Below, in pieces: positions 1 through 5,992 of a DNA stretch of 10,098 nt. Every line of letters starts with the position of its first letter. The stretch's first letter is position 1. A program made the position numbers and the translations under genes. Source of the DNA: CAVXAE01 sp044225565 (GTDB taxonomy: Bacteria > Pseudomonadota > Gammaproteobacteria > Steroidobacterales > Steroidobacteraceae); the NCBI GenBank assembly GCA_044225565.1, contig JBGAIL010000167.1, positions 1 to 10,098 of the forward strand, written 5' to 3'. The notes beneath the pieces were generated by a model, which did no database searches, was not told where the DNA came from, and saw only the letters and a list, made by a program, of their open reading frames with translations.

Positions 1-249
1 AGTAGTCGCACGTGACGCAGCGAGAATTGCACCGTTCCGTCAGGTACAGTGTGACGAGCGGCAGTAAGCGCGGGGCGCCCGAAATCGGCAATGGCTGTGG
101 CGACGACACTCCGCACCTGAACGACGACCGTGCCCGAATTCCGGTGTGTGGCCTGGCAGGGCTGAAAGGTTCATCGCGAGGCGAAGTCGTTCCCGCCGCC
201 GGCCCCGGTGCTAAGGTGCGCCGTCGATTTCCTGGAGCACCGGCTCGCC

Positions 250-1098
250 GTGGCCGCAAATCCCGAAAGTCCTGCTACTGGCCTGCTCGGCGACACGCCC
301 GATCGGGACTACGCGCGCAAGCTCCGGTCGTTCAATCGATTCGCCGAGCCGGAGCTGAGGGAAGCGATCGGCACGCTCCAGCTGCGGCCCGGCATGCGTG
401 TCCTGGATGCGGGCTGCGGAACCGGGGAAACCCTGAGCTGGCTCGATGAAGCCGTGCGGCCCGGCGGTTCCGTGACAGGCATCGATCTCTCCGCCGCGCA
501 CGTAGCTGCGGCACGCCGATGCGCAGTCCCGGGAGTCGAAGTGCTCCAGGGCGACCTGAACGATCTTCCGTTTCCCGCGGCGAGTGTCGATCTCGTCTGG
601 TGCGTGAATACGATCAACCACTTCCGCGAGCCGCTCGCGACGCTCGCTTCGCTGGTCGCGGTGCTCGCGCCAGGCGGCCGCATCGCGCTCGGCCAGAGCT
701 CGCTGCTTCCGGAGATGTTCTTCGCGTGGGACTCGCGGCTCGAACGGCGAGTGACCGAAGCGGTTCGTCGTTATTACCGCGAACGCTATCGACTCGATGA
801 GGGGGAGCTCGCGGGGGTTCGCGCCATCGCGGGCCTCTTGCGCCAGGCGGGGTTGCACGACGTTCACGTGAGAACGTTCTCGATAGACCGCCTCTCACCG
901 CTCGATCCCGCCAGCCGCGACTACGTGCTGCAGACGCTGTTCCGCGAGACCTGGGGCGAACGCCTACGACCCCATCTCGGCGATGCGGAATTCGCGGAGC
1001 TCCAGCAGCTGTGCGATCCGGGCAGTGCACATTTCGCGCTGACGCGGCCCGATTTCCATTTCATCCAGACTTTCACGCTCGCGGTCGGGACTCGCTGA
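250..1098 (+). CDS. Class I SAM-dependent methyltransferase, substrate unknown
   Basis: Seen: a Rossmann-type methyltransferase core. Counted from the GTG at 208, motif I (LDAGCGTGE) is at residues 66-74, the acidic SAM-ribose motif (GIDLS, Asp93) at 91-95, and a GDLNDLPF segment followed by a VDLVWCVNTINHF strand at about 115-139. This is the usual order for the Methyltransf_11/25 families. The rest is an alpha-helical and beta C-terminal lid that gives no clue to the substrate. Start choice: GTG at 250 has a GGAG at 234-237, 12 nt upstream. GTG at 208 (296 aa) has no visible ribosome binding site, and the 14 extra residues do not look conserved. Either is possible. The gene stands alone: no partner lies upstream within the window, and a 381-base gap with its own riboswitch leader follows. 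Small-molecule, lipid or quinone-like substrates are all possible. The family call is firm, the substrate is not. Confidence 0.88.
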   Translation: MAANPESPATGLLGDTPDRDYARKLRSFNRFAEPELREAIGTLQLRPGMRVLDAGCGTGETLSWLDEAVRPGGSVTGIDLSAAHVAAARRCAVPGVEVLQGDLNDLPFPAASVDLVWCVNTINHFREPLATLASLVAVLAPGGRIALGQSSLLPEMFFAWDSRLERRVTEAVRRYYRERYRLDEGELAGVRAIAGLLRQAGLHDVHVRTFSIDRLSPLDPASRDYVLQTLFRETWGERLRPHLGDAEFAELQQLCDPGSAHFALTRPDFHFIQTFTLAVGTR

Positions 1099-1232
1099 CG
1101 CAGCGTCCGAAACCGCCGCCTGCGGCAAACCCGTACGCGACGCCGCGATCGCGAAGCGTGGCCGCGGGAAACGAGCGCCGCAGCACGCCGTGCGCTTCTG
1201 AAACTGCGGGCGCCGATACGTAATTGCAGCGA

Positions 1233-1261
1233 TTTTCCGGCCCGCCACGACTGGTCATACT
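1233..1261 (+). promoter_or_regulatory. Weak candidate sigma70-type promoter for the riboswitch transcript
   Basis: A CATACT hexamer at 1256-1261 matches the -10 consensus at 4 of 6 positions. A poor -35-like TTTTCC lies at 1233-1238 with a 17-nt spacer. A start about 7 nt downstream would fall near 1268, exactly where the riboswitch pairing begins, and this is the main reason to mention it. The -35 match is weak, so treat the element as a guess. The rest of 1099-1267 shows no gene; it contains only a GCGATCGC palindrome near 1146-1153. Confidence 0.3.
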
Positions 1262-1267
1262 GTGCCC

Positions 1268-1364
1268 CGTCGATAAAGGCAAACCCGTGGAAACGCGGGG
1301 ACGCAAAGCTTCCGGTCTAAGGGCTTAGAGGGCCTATGACAGCGGGGTTGCCGGGATGGTGACG
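1268..1364 (+). promoter_or_regulatory. Cyclic di-GMP-I (GEMM-I) riboswitch aptamer
   Basis: Seen: the conserved GEMM-I core in order. AAAGGCAAACC ends at about 1285. A P2 stem CCCGTG (1284-1289) / CGCGGG (1294-1299) is capped by a GAAA tetraloop (1290-1293). GGACGCAAAGC follows at 1299-1309, then CCGGTCTAAG and a P3 arm containing UCUAA/UUAGA. The core closes with AGCGGGGTTGCCGGGA at 1341-1356. GGCAA (1278-1282) pairs with TTGCC (1348-1352), and CGTC (1268-1271) with GACG (1361-1364), closing P1. Compared from memory with the Vibrio Vc2 aptamer, the guanine equivalent to G20, which reads c-di-GMP, is kept (GGCAAACC). This argues against the cGAMP-type variant, which has A there. Known: this class binds the second messenger c-di-GMP and often controls motility, adhesion and matrix genes. 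Here it precedes a surface lipoprotein gene by about 115 nt. Confidence 0.93.
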
Positions 1365-1420
1365 CATCTCGTGATCTCGAGCGGAAGCGCTGCCTTGAGG
1401 GCGTTTTCGTTCCCGGCAAC
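1347..1420 (+). promoter_or_regulatory. Predicted anti-aptamer pairing of the riboswitch
   Basis: Seen: GTTGCCGGGA at 1347-1356, the 3' strand of the aptamer, is the exact reverse complement of TCCCGGCAAC at 1411-1420 (10 of 10). This pairing cannot coexist with the P1-side pairing 1278-1282/1348-1352. It also excludes a second possible hairpin, AGGGCG (1398-1403) with CGCCCT (1424-1429), which would enclose 1411-1420 in its loop. Such mutually exclusive helices are what a ligand-controlled expression platform needs. Whether ligand binding turns translation on or off cannot be settled by eye. Confidence 0.6.
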
Positions 1421-1436
1421 ACTCGCCCTGCCCTCT

Positions 1437-1475
1437 ATCTCCGGACGACCGGTGTCCTCAACCCGGTCCGGAGAT
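1437..1475 (+). promoter_or_regulatory. Hairpin burying the Shine-Dalgarno of the lipoprotein gene
   Basis: ATCTCCGGAC (1437-1446) and GTCCGGAGAT (1466-1475) form a perfect 10-bp stem with a 19-nt loop. The right arm contains the Shine-Dalgarno GGAG (1470-1473), 6 nt before the ATG at 1480. No T-run follows, so this is not an intrinsic terminator. An alternative inner hairpin, GACCGG (1447-1452) with CCGGTC (1463-1468), would open the outer stem and leave GGAG free. The layout points to riboswitch control at translation initiation. Confidence 0.72.
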
Positions 1476-1479
1476 TCAC

Positions 1480-2223
1480 ATGGAAAAGGTGATCGTTGCT
1501 TCGATTCGCGGAACGTTCTGCGCCCTGATGCTCGCCGGCCTCGCGGCCTGCGGCGGCGGCTCCGAGTCCGAGACGTCCACGCCGGCTGCGCGGCAGCCCA
1601 GCGCTCCGGTCGGCCAGCAGCCCACGAACCCCAATCCCCCCGCCAATCCCACGGAGCCCTCCGGCTCCTCCGACACGAGCGACGGCAACGTCGCACCGCA
1701 GATCACCGGCTCGCCGGCGCATGAAGTAGCGGTCGGCCAATCCTTCAACTTCACCCCGGTCGCCACGGACGCGGACGGCGACGACCTCACGTTCTCCATC
1801 TCGAGCAAGCCTTCCTGGGCCTCCTTCGATGAGACCACCGGCCGCCTCTCGGGTACCCCTTCCGCCGCTGATGTCGGCTCCCACGAAGACATCGTCATCA
1901 CCGTGACCGACGGCGAGCACACGAAGGATCTTCCGGAGTTCGCCGTGAACGTGGTCGAGCGGAGCAACGGCAGCGCGACGCTGGCCTGGACGCCACCCAC
2001 CCAGAACGTGGACGGCACGGCGCTCACCAACCTCAAGGGCTACCGGATCCACTACGGCATGCAAGCCGGCGAATACGACCAGACGGTGACGGTGAACAAC
2101 GCAGGCGTCTCGAGCTACGTCATCGAGAACCTGGCCCCGGGCACCTACCACTTCGCCATCTCCGCGATCACCACGAGCGGCGCCGAGAGCGAGATGTCGG
2201 GCGAGGCCAGCAAGACGATCTGA
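1480..2223 (+). CDS. Secreted lipoprotein with putative Ig (He_PIG-like) and fibronectin type III-like domains
   Basis: Seen: a lipoprotein signal peptide (basic N-terminus, hydrophobic stretch about 12-22, lipobox LAAC with lipidated Cys24), then Gly/Ser residues and a Pro/Ser/Thr-rich linker to about residue 70. Residues about 71-160 resemble the putative Ig/cadherin-like He_PIG family: VAPQITGSP opening, DADGDDLTFSIS, PSWASFDETTGRLSGTPSAADVG and ITVTDGEH. Residues about 165-247 look like fibronectin type III: ATLAWTPPT, GYRIHYG, YVIENLAPGTYHFAISAIT. The only other cysteine is Cys14 in the signal peptide. The ATG at 1480 has GGAG 6 nt upstream, inside the riboswitch-linked hairpin. The next gene to the right is on the other strand and a terminator follows, so it is probably transcribed alone. 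Inference: an envelope-anchored, surface or periplasmic binding or matrix protein whose translation responds to c-di-GMP. The ligand is unknown. Confidence 0.88.
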   Translation: MEKVIVASIRGTFCALMLAGLAACGGGSESETSTPAARQPSAPVGQQPTNPNPPANPTEPSGSSDTSDGNVAPQITGSPAHEVAVGQSFNFTPVATDADGDDLTFSISSKPSWASFDETTGRLSGTPSAADVGSHEDIVITVTDGEHTKDLPEFAVNVVERSNGSATLAWTPPTQNVDGTALTNLKGYRIHYGMQAGEYDQTVTVNNAGVSSYVIENLAPGTYHFAISAITTSGAESEMSGEASKTI

Positions 2224-2237
2224 TCCACACCCTCCAT

Positions 2238-2260
2238 CCCGGGAGCCCGGACCTCCCGGG
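2238..2260 (+). repeat. Inverted repeat (hairpin) just before the terminator
   Basis: CCCGGGAG (2238-2245) and CTCCCGGG (2253-2260) form a perfect 8-bp stem with a 7-nt loop. It lies 2 nt before the terminator stem and has no T-run of its own. It may protect the 3' end of the lipoprotein mRNA or help termination. Confidence 0.6.
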
Positions 2261-2262
2261 TA

Positions 2263-2291
2263 GCGCGCTCGCCTGCGGAGCGCGCTTTTTT
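2263..2291 (+). terminator. Intrinsic terminator of the lipoprotein transcript
   Basis: GCGCGCTC (2263-2270), a 7-nt loop, GAGCGCGC (2278-2285), then six T residues (2286-2291). This is a textbook rho-independent terminator starting 40 nt after the stop codon. On the opposite strand no T-run follows the stem, so it is unlikely to end the minus-strand operon whose last gene stops at 2340. Confidence 0.92.
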
Positions 2292-2339
2292 GCGCTTTCA
2301 TTACGCCGGTCTAGGGATGCACGGCCCGCGCAATGCAGA

Positions 2340-3269
2340 TCAGGGCGCGTCCTGTCGATGCTGTAACGCCTGCTCGACCAGCTCACGCATCTTCAACATG
2401 GTCGCAAGACACTCCGCGCGCCGTTCGGGCCTGCAGATGTTGGGCTTGCCAAGAGCAGGCCACGAATCCTCCGCCCCGTAGTAGCCCGGATAGAGTTCGA
2501 CCCCATCCACTCGCTTGTCCGCGAGTAAAGACATTTGCGTGATCAGCGTATCCTTAAATAGGGACAGCTCACTTTGAGCCGAGCAGTTCGGACGACCCTT
2601 GCCAGCACAAGGCGCATAGTCGACCCGGTCATAAGCGTAGATCCCTGCGATAACCTGCGCATGGGGAAACATCTGGCGCACCTGGCGTACATAGTCGGCA
2701 TAGTTCCTGCCGTTTTCCCGATAGTGCAGATACAACGTTACGCGACCCACGCGCCCTTTCACTTCGCGGCTGAGCACGGCATCCCGCAACAGCGGCGATG
2801 CCAGCTCGCTTTCGTAGAGGGTGATGCCGAAAGTCAGCTGGGGGTTGCGGCTGTGGGCCGAATTCAGGATCGTCTTCAAGGCGGGCGTTGCACCATCCGG
2901 CAGCAGACCATCCTTTCTCCAATGCGCCAGAACACTAACGAAATCGTCGATGCCTACGCCACGCAGACGCGGTTCTTCCACGCTGAGGTTGCTGTACTCG
3001 GCGGCGTCCGCGGCGGTTTTGCGTGGATCGCCGACGATAGCAATCGTCGCTGCCGCCTCACCCTCGTCTCGCAGCTTGCGGCGCATGCTCGCCACGCACC
3101 GCGGAAACTCGTATTTGCATCCCAATCGCAGCTCGTCGACGCCCAGCCGCCGATTCCATTCCGCGGTGTTGCCCGGCCAGGTGATGATCACACCGTTGGC
3201 AGTAGCGGCAGGAGTCGCAGCAGCGGCGAGAATGATGGTCGCGCCTAACCATGTGCTCCGTGTCATCAC
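2340..3269 (-). CDS. Secreted protein of unknown function, possible TIM-barrel fold, three cysteine pairs
   Basis: I do not recognise a named family. Seen: an N-terminal signal peptide (charged start, hydrophobic Ala/Ile stretch, likely cleavage after ATPAATA near residue 24) and a mature part of about 285 residues. The only six cysteines come in three close pairs: C51/C58, C221/C229 and C279/C287. This suggests disulphides in an exported protein. Regular hydrophobic strands (QLTFGITLY, RVTLYLHY, AQVIAGIYAY, RVDGVELYPGYYG) suggest a TIM-barrel, perhaps glycosidase-like, with Glu153 and Glu258 at strand ends; this is speculative. Start: GTG at 3269 or ATG at 3266. The stop codon of the gene upstream supplies a TAGG 9 nt before the GTG, and the two genes are only 10 nt apart, so translational coupling is likely. 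Local GC is lower (about 47-58% in sampled 60-base rows) than in its neighbours. It is the last gene of the bactofilin operon. Confidence 0.8.
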   Translation of the reverse strand: MMTRSTWLGATIILAAAATPAATANGVIITWPGNTAEWNRRLGVDELRLGCKYEFPRCVASMRRKLRDEGEAAATIAIVGDPRKTAADAAEYSNLSVEEPRLRGVGIDDFVSVLAHWRKDGLLPDGATPALKTILNSAHSRNPQLTFGITLYESELASPLLRDAVLSREVKGRVGRVTLYLHYRENGRNYADYVRQVRQMFPHAQVIAGIYAYDRVDYAPCAGKGRPNCSAQSELSLFKDTLITQMSLLADKRVDGVELYPGYYGAEDSWPALGKPNICRPERRAECLATMLKMRELVEQALQHRQDAP

Positions 3270-3279
3270 GGTTACGTGC

Positions 3280-3627
3280 CTACGACTTCCGGCCTTTGAC
3301 CGGCGTCACGTCCACGGAAAGTGAGAAGGTCCTGAGCTCGATTCCTTGAAGCGCCCCCACATTCACCACGTTGCGCGCCACTTCCTCACCCTTCTCGTTC
3401 TTCACGGAGATGACGACGCAGTACTCCCACGGCTCGGCGCCGGCCGGATGCTGGATTCGTCCCTCGACCTTGAAGGCCGAGCGCGCGGCAACTCCCTTCT
3501 GCGCTTCCGAATCGAAGCGCAGATGGTGGGAGCATTTGGGACAGACGCTCGCGCTCTCGAGGATGAGAGCCTTGCAGTGCGGACAGGTCCGCGTCCTGCC
3601 CGCCGTGACCGGGCGGGCCGCGCTCAT
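3280..3627 (-). CDS. Small zinc-ribbon protein
   Basis: Seen: 115 residues. The N-terminal part carries a four-cysteine zinc ribbon, C15-x2-C18-x10-C29-x2-C32 (CPHC ... CPKC). The rest (about 45-115) looks beta-rich, with alternating hydrophobic residues (WEYCVVISVKNEKG, ARNVVNVGALQGIELRTFSLSVDV). No signal peptide or membrane segment is present, so it should be cytoplasmic. The ATG at 3627 overlaps the bactofilin stop codon (ATGA, 4-nt overlap), and its own stop lies 10 nt before the secreted-protein gene, so the three are very probably co-translated. Function is unknown. The beta domain vaguely resembles FxLYD-like accessory domains, but I would not assign it. A protein-protein adaptor role with bactofilin is a guess from gene order. 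Confidence 0.83.
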   Translation of the reverse strand: MSAARPVTAGRTRTCPHCKALILESASVCPKCSHHLRFDSEAQKGVAARSAFKVEGRIQHPAGAEPWEYCVVISVKNEKGEEVARNVVNVGALQGIELRTFSLSVDVTPVKGRKS

Positions 3628-4157
3628 TGAGCGGTGCCGTAACCCTTGGTGTCGCTATGGGCCTTCTTGTCGTCCTCCCAGCCGAACTCGACCTGACCGC
3701 GCATGCGCGAGCCGGCCGCCACGGTGAGGGAACCGGCCTTCACGTCGCCGGTGATGACGCCGCCCTCCAGCAGCTCGACCTTCTTGGCGTTCTCGATGTT
3801 GCCGCGGAGCTCCCCGGCCACCGTGATGACGCTGGCCTTCACCTGCCCGTCGAGGTTCGCGCCGCTGTCGATGGTGAGGTTGCCGTCGACGTGCACGTCA
3901 CCCTTGAAGCGGCCCGCGATGCGGACGTGGCCCGAGCCCACGATCTTGCCCTCGATCGTGAGGTCCGAGGCGATGAGGGATTCCTTCATGTCCACCCGCC
4001 CCGAGGACCGCACGGGCGCCGGGGTGGCGGGCTGGGGGTTGAGGGGAGCGACGTTGGTGCGCTCGGCCGCAGGGGCGAACGGATCCTTGGGCGGAGGGGT
4101 GGTGCCCGGTGAGCCGCTGCCCGCCGGAACCGGGTTCGAATCCTTCCAAAGTGCCAT
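3624..4157 (-). CDS. Bactofilin (polymer-forming cytoskeletal protein)
   Basis: Known: bactofilins (PF04519, formerly DUF583) polymerise without nucleotide into filaments that act as scaffolds for cell-wall enzymes, stalks, polar organelles or polysaccharide synthases. Seen: 177 residues. A Pro/Ser/Thr-rich disordered N-terminus (1-58) is followed by the repetitive beta-helix core (about 59-158), with SLIASDLTIEGKI at 60-72 and regularly spaced G-x-[VIL] turns (GRFKGDVHVDG, GELRGNIENA, EGGVITGDVKAGS). A charged C-terminal tail (EDDKKAHSD) ends the protein. Length and layout are typical. The ATG at 4157 has a GGGGG 7 nt upstream. It is 55 nt downstream of the receiver-domain gene and overlaps the zinc-ribbon gene by 4 nt. 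The nearby GDP-mannose genes make a link to envelope or exopolysaccharide assembly plausible but unproven. Confidence 0.93.
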   Translation of the reverse strand: MALWKDSNPVPAGSGSPGTTPPPKDPFAPAAERTNVAPLNPQPATPAPVRSSGRVDMKESLIASDLTIEGKIVGSGHVRIAGRFKGDVHVDGNLTIDSGANLDGQVKASVITVAGELRGNIENAKKVELLEGGVITGDVKAGSLTVAAGSRMRGQVEFGWEDDKKAHSDTKGYGTAQ

Positions 4158-4212
4158 GGCTATGCCCCCGTTTCGATTGGGAAAGGGAATGAAGGGTGCC
4201 GAAGGTACCCGG

Positions 4213-4611
4213 CTAGGCCGTTTTCCTCAAGGCTCTGAGCAACACATTGAAGTCCTCACCCTTGGCGACGAAATCCGCCGCACCCCGTCGCTTGCACTCC
4301 CGGGCCGCCTCCTCGGTATGGGCCAGGCCGCTGTAGACCACGATCCTGAGGTCCGGGAGCTCCGTGGACAGTGTCTCGATGAGCTGCAGGCCGCTGCCGT
4401 CCCGCAGGGTGAGGTCGAGCACCAGGGCGTCCGCGGAGCTGTCCCGGGCGGTGGATAGCACCTCGTTGGCGCTGGCGATGCGGCCGACGCAGAGCATGTC
4501 CGGCTCGGCATCGATGAGCCGCCCCATGACTTCGCTCAGATCCTGGTGGTTTTCCGCGATGAGTACCCGCAAGCGCCTGCCCTCCATCGCCGCCCCGACA
4601 GCAACCGTCAT
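4213..4611 (-). CDS. Stand-alone response-regulator receiver domain
   Basis: Known: REC domains accept a phosphoryl group from a histidine kinase on a conserved Asp. Seen: 132 residues holding just one receiver domain with no output domain. LRVLIAENH forms the first strand, LVLDLTLRDGSG carries the phospho-acceptor Asp66, IVVYSG carries the Ser94 switch residue, and DFVAKG carries the conserved Lys117. The acidic pair at the start is Glu20-Asn21 instead of the usual Asp/Glu-Asp, so the main Mg2+ ligand is replaced by Asn. Start: ATG at 4611, or the ATG at 4587 (MEGRRLRVLIAE) closer to the fold; neither has a strong ribosome binding site. It lies 28 nt after cpsG and 55 nt before bactofilin, so it is probably co-transcribed. 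The partner kinase is not in the window. It may work as a phosphorylation-controlled protein-interaction module. Confidence 0.9.
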   Translation of the reverse strand: MTVAVGAAMEGRRLRVLIAENHQDLSEVMGRLIDAEPDMLCVGRIASANEVLSTARDSSADALVLDLTLRDGSGLQLIETLSTELPDLRIVVYSGLAHTEEAARECKRRGAADFVAKGEDFNVLLRALRKTA

Positions 4612-4639
4612 GCCCGGCAGGGGTCCTGGCCCCCGCCGC

Positions 4640-5992
4640 TCACCCGTCGACCAGCTCGAGCACCTCGGCGGTCTTCTCGCGCATCAGGGCCTCGCTGCCG
4701 CGGGATTCCACGTTCAGCCGCACCAGGGGCTCCGTGTTCGAGCCCCGCAGGTTGAAGCGCCAGTCTGCGAACTCCACCGACAGGCCGTCCGTATGGTCGA
4801 CGCTGAGCGCCTGCTTGCCGTACTGCGCCTCGGCCCGCTGGAGCACGGACTTCGCATCTCCCTGCAGATGCCGGTTGATCTCCCCGCTCGCCGGGAACAG
4901 CTTCATGCGCTCGCCGACGAGCTCCGAGAGGGACTTGCCCCGCTCGATCATCACCTGCAGCACCAGGAGCCACGGGATCATGCCGCTGTCGCAGTAGGAG
5001 AAGTTGCGGAAGTAGTGATGCGCGCTCATCTCGCCGCCGTAGGCACCGTCCACCTCGCGCATCTTCGCCTTGATGAACGCGTGCCCGGACTTGCAGAGCA
5101 CCGGCTCGCCGCCGTGGCGCTTGACGATGTCGATGGTGTTCCAGGTGAGGCGAGGATCGTGCACGATGCGCGCTCCCCGCTCGCGTTCGAGGAACGCCTC
5201 GGCCAGCAGCCCCACCAGGTAGTAGCCCTCGATGAAGGTGCCCTGCTCGTCGAAGAAGAAGCAGCGGTCATAATCGCCGTCCCACGCGAGGCCGATGTCG
5301 GCGCCCGAGCGGCGGATGGCCTCGACGGTCGATCCGCGGTTCTCCTCGAGCATCGGGTTCGGCACGCCGTTCGGGAAGCTGCCGTCCGGCTCGTGATTGA
5401 CCTTGATGAACTCGAACGGCAGCAGCGGCTCGAGCCGGTCGACGATGAGCCCCGCCCCGCCGTTGCCGGGGTTCACCACCACCTTGAGCTTGCGCAGCTT
5501 CGAGCGGTCCACGTAGCTCATCAGGTGCTCGAGGTATTTCGGCTGCACGTCGAGCTTGCGCTCGGTGCCCGGATTGCCGGAGACCGGCGGCAGCTTCGCC
5601 TCCTCGATGAGGCGGCGCATCTCCTGCAGGCCCGTGTCCCCGCTGATGGGACGCGACTCCTCGCGCACGAACTTCATGCCGTTGTAGTCCGGCGGGTTGT
5701 GGCTGGCGGTGACCATGATGCCGCCGTCCAGCTTCTCGGCGAACGTGGCGAAGTACACGCCTTCCGTGCCCCACAATCCGATGTCCAGCACGTCGACGCC
5801 GCACTCGAGCAGGCCCTTCTTGAGCGCCGAGGCGAGCAGCGGGCTCGAATGGCGGATGTCATACCCTACGGCCACCTTCTTCGGCTTCACGAACGCGGCG
5901 TAAGCGCGGCCGATGTCGTAGGCGAGCGGCTCGTTGATCTCGTCCGGGATGCGGCCGCGGACGTCGTAGGCCTTGAAGGAGGTGAGTTTCAC
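4640..5992 (-). CDS. cpsG: Phosphomannomutase (CpsG/ManB type)
   Basis: Function: converts mannose-6-phosphate to mannose-1-phosphate for GDP-mannose synthesis; relatives such as AlgC also act on glucose phosphates. Seen, numbered from the GTG at 5992 (450 aa; E. coli CpsG is about 456): FKAYDVRG near the N-terminus, the phosphoserine loop TASHNP with Ser97, the Mg2+ loop DGDYDR (238-243), the sugar-recognition segment GEMSAHHYF (320-328), and the phosphate-binding loop RGSNTEPLVRLN (416-427). All catalytic motifs are intact. Start: an open frame extends to 6112, but those 40 residues are not family-like. GTG at 5992 begins the conserved VKLTSFKAYD and has AGGAG (6003-6007) 10 nt upstream. 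Neighbours: it is divergent from panD and leads the receiver-bactofilin operon. Its pathway partner manC lies just beyond panD, and cpsG and manC are often adjacent elsewhere. Confidence 0.96.
   Translation of the reverse strand: MKLTSFKAYDVRGRIPDEINEPLAYDIGRAYAAFVKPKKVAVGYDIRHSSPLLASALKKGLLECGVDVLDIGLWGTEGVYFATFAEKLDGGIMVTASHNPPDYNGMKFVREESRPISGDTGLQEMRRLIEEAKLPPVSGNPGTERKLDVQPKYLEHLMSYVDRSKLRKLKVVVNPGNGGAGLIVDRLEPLLPFEFIKVNHEPDGSFPNGVPNPMLEENRGSTVEAIRRSGADIGLAWDGDYDRCFFFDEQGTFIEGYYLVGLLAEAFLERERGARIVHDPRLTWNTIDIVKRHGGEPVLCKSGHAFIKAKMREVDGAYGGEMSAHHYFRNFSYCDSGMIPWLLVLQVMIERGKSLSELVGERMKLFPASGEINRHLQGDAKSVLQRAEAQYGKQALSVDHTDGLSVEFADWRFNLRGSNTEPLVRLNVESRGSEALMREKTAEVLELVDG

Noticed and set aside
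12..449. A 145-codon plus-strand open frame at the left edge
   Set aside because: Arg/Gly/Ala-rich with no motif, and it overlaps the methyltransferase in another frame. I see no gene in 1-249, only presumed upstream sequence.
1268..1364. The riboswitch as a cGAMP-sensing (GEMM-Ib) variant
   Set aside because: The ligand-reading position before GCAAACC is G, as in c-di-GMP aptamers, not A as in the cGAMP variants.
1435..2301. A 288-codon minus-strand open frame opposite the lipoprotein gene
   Set aside because: The plus-strand gene has a lipobox, recognisable domains, a ribosome binding site and a terminator. The antisense frame is Gly/Arg/Val-rich shadow sequence.
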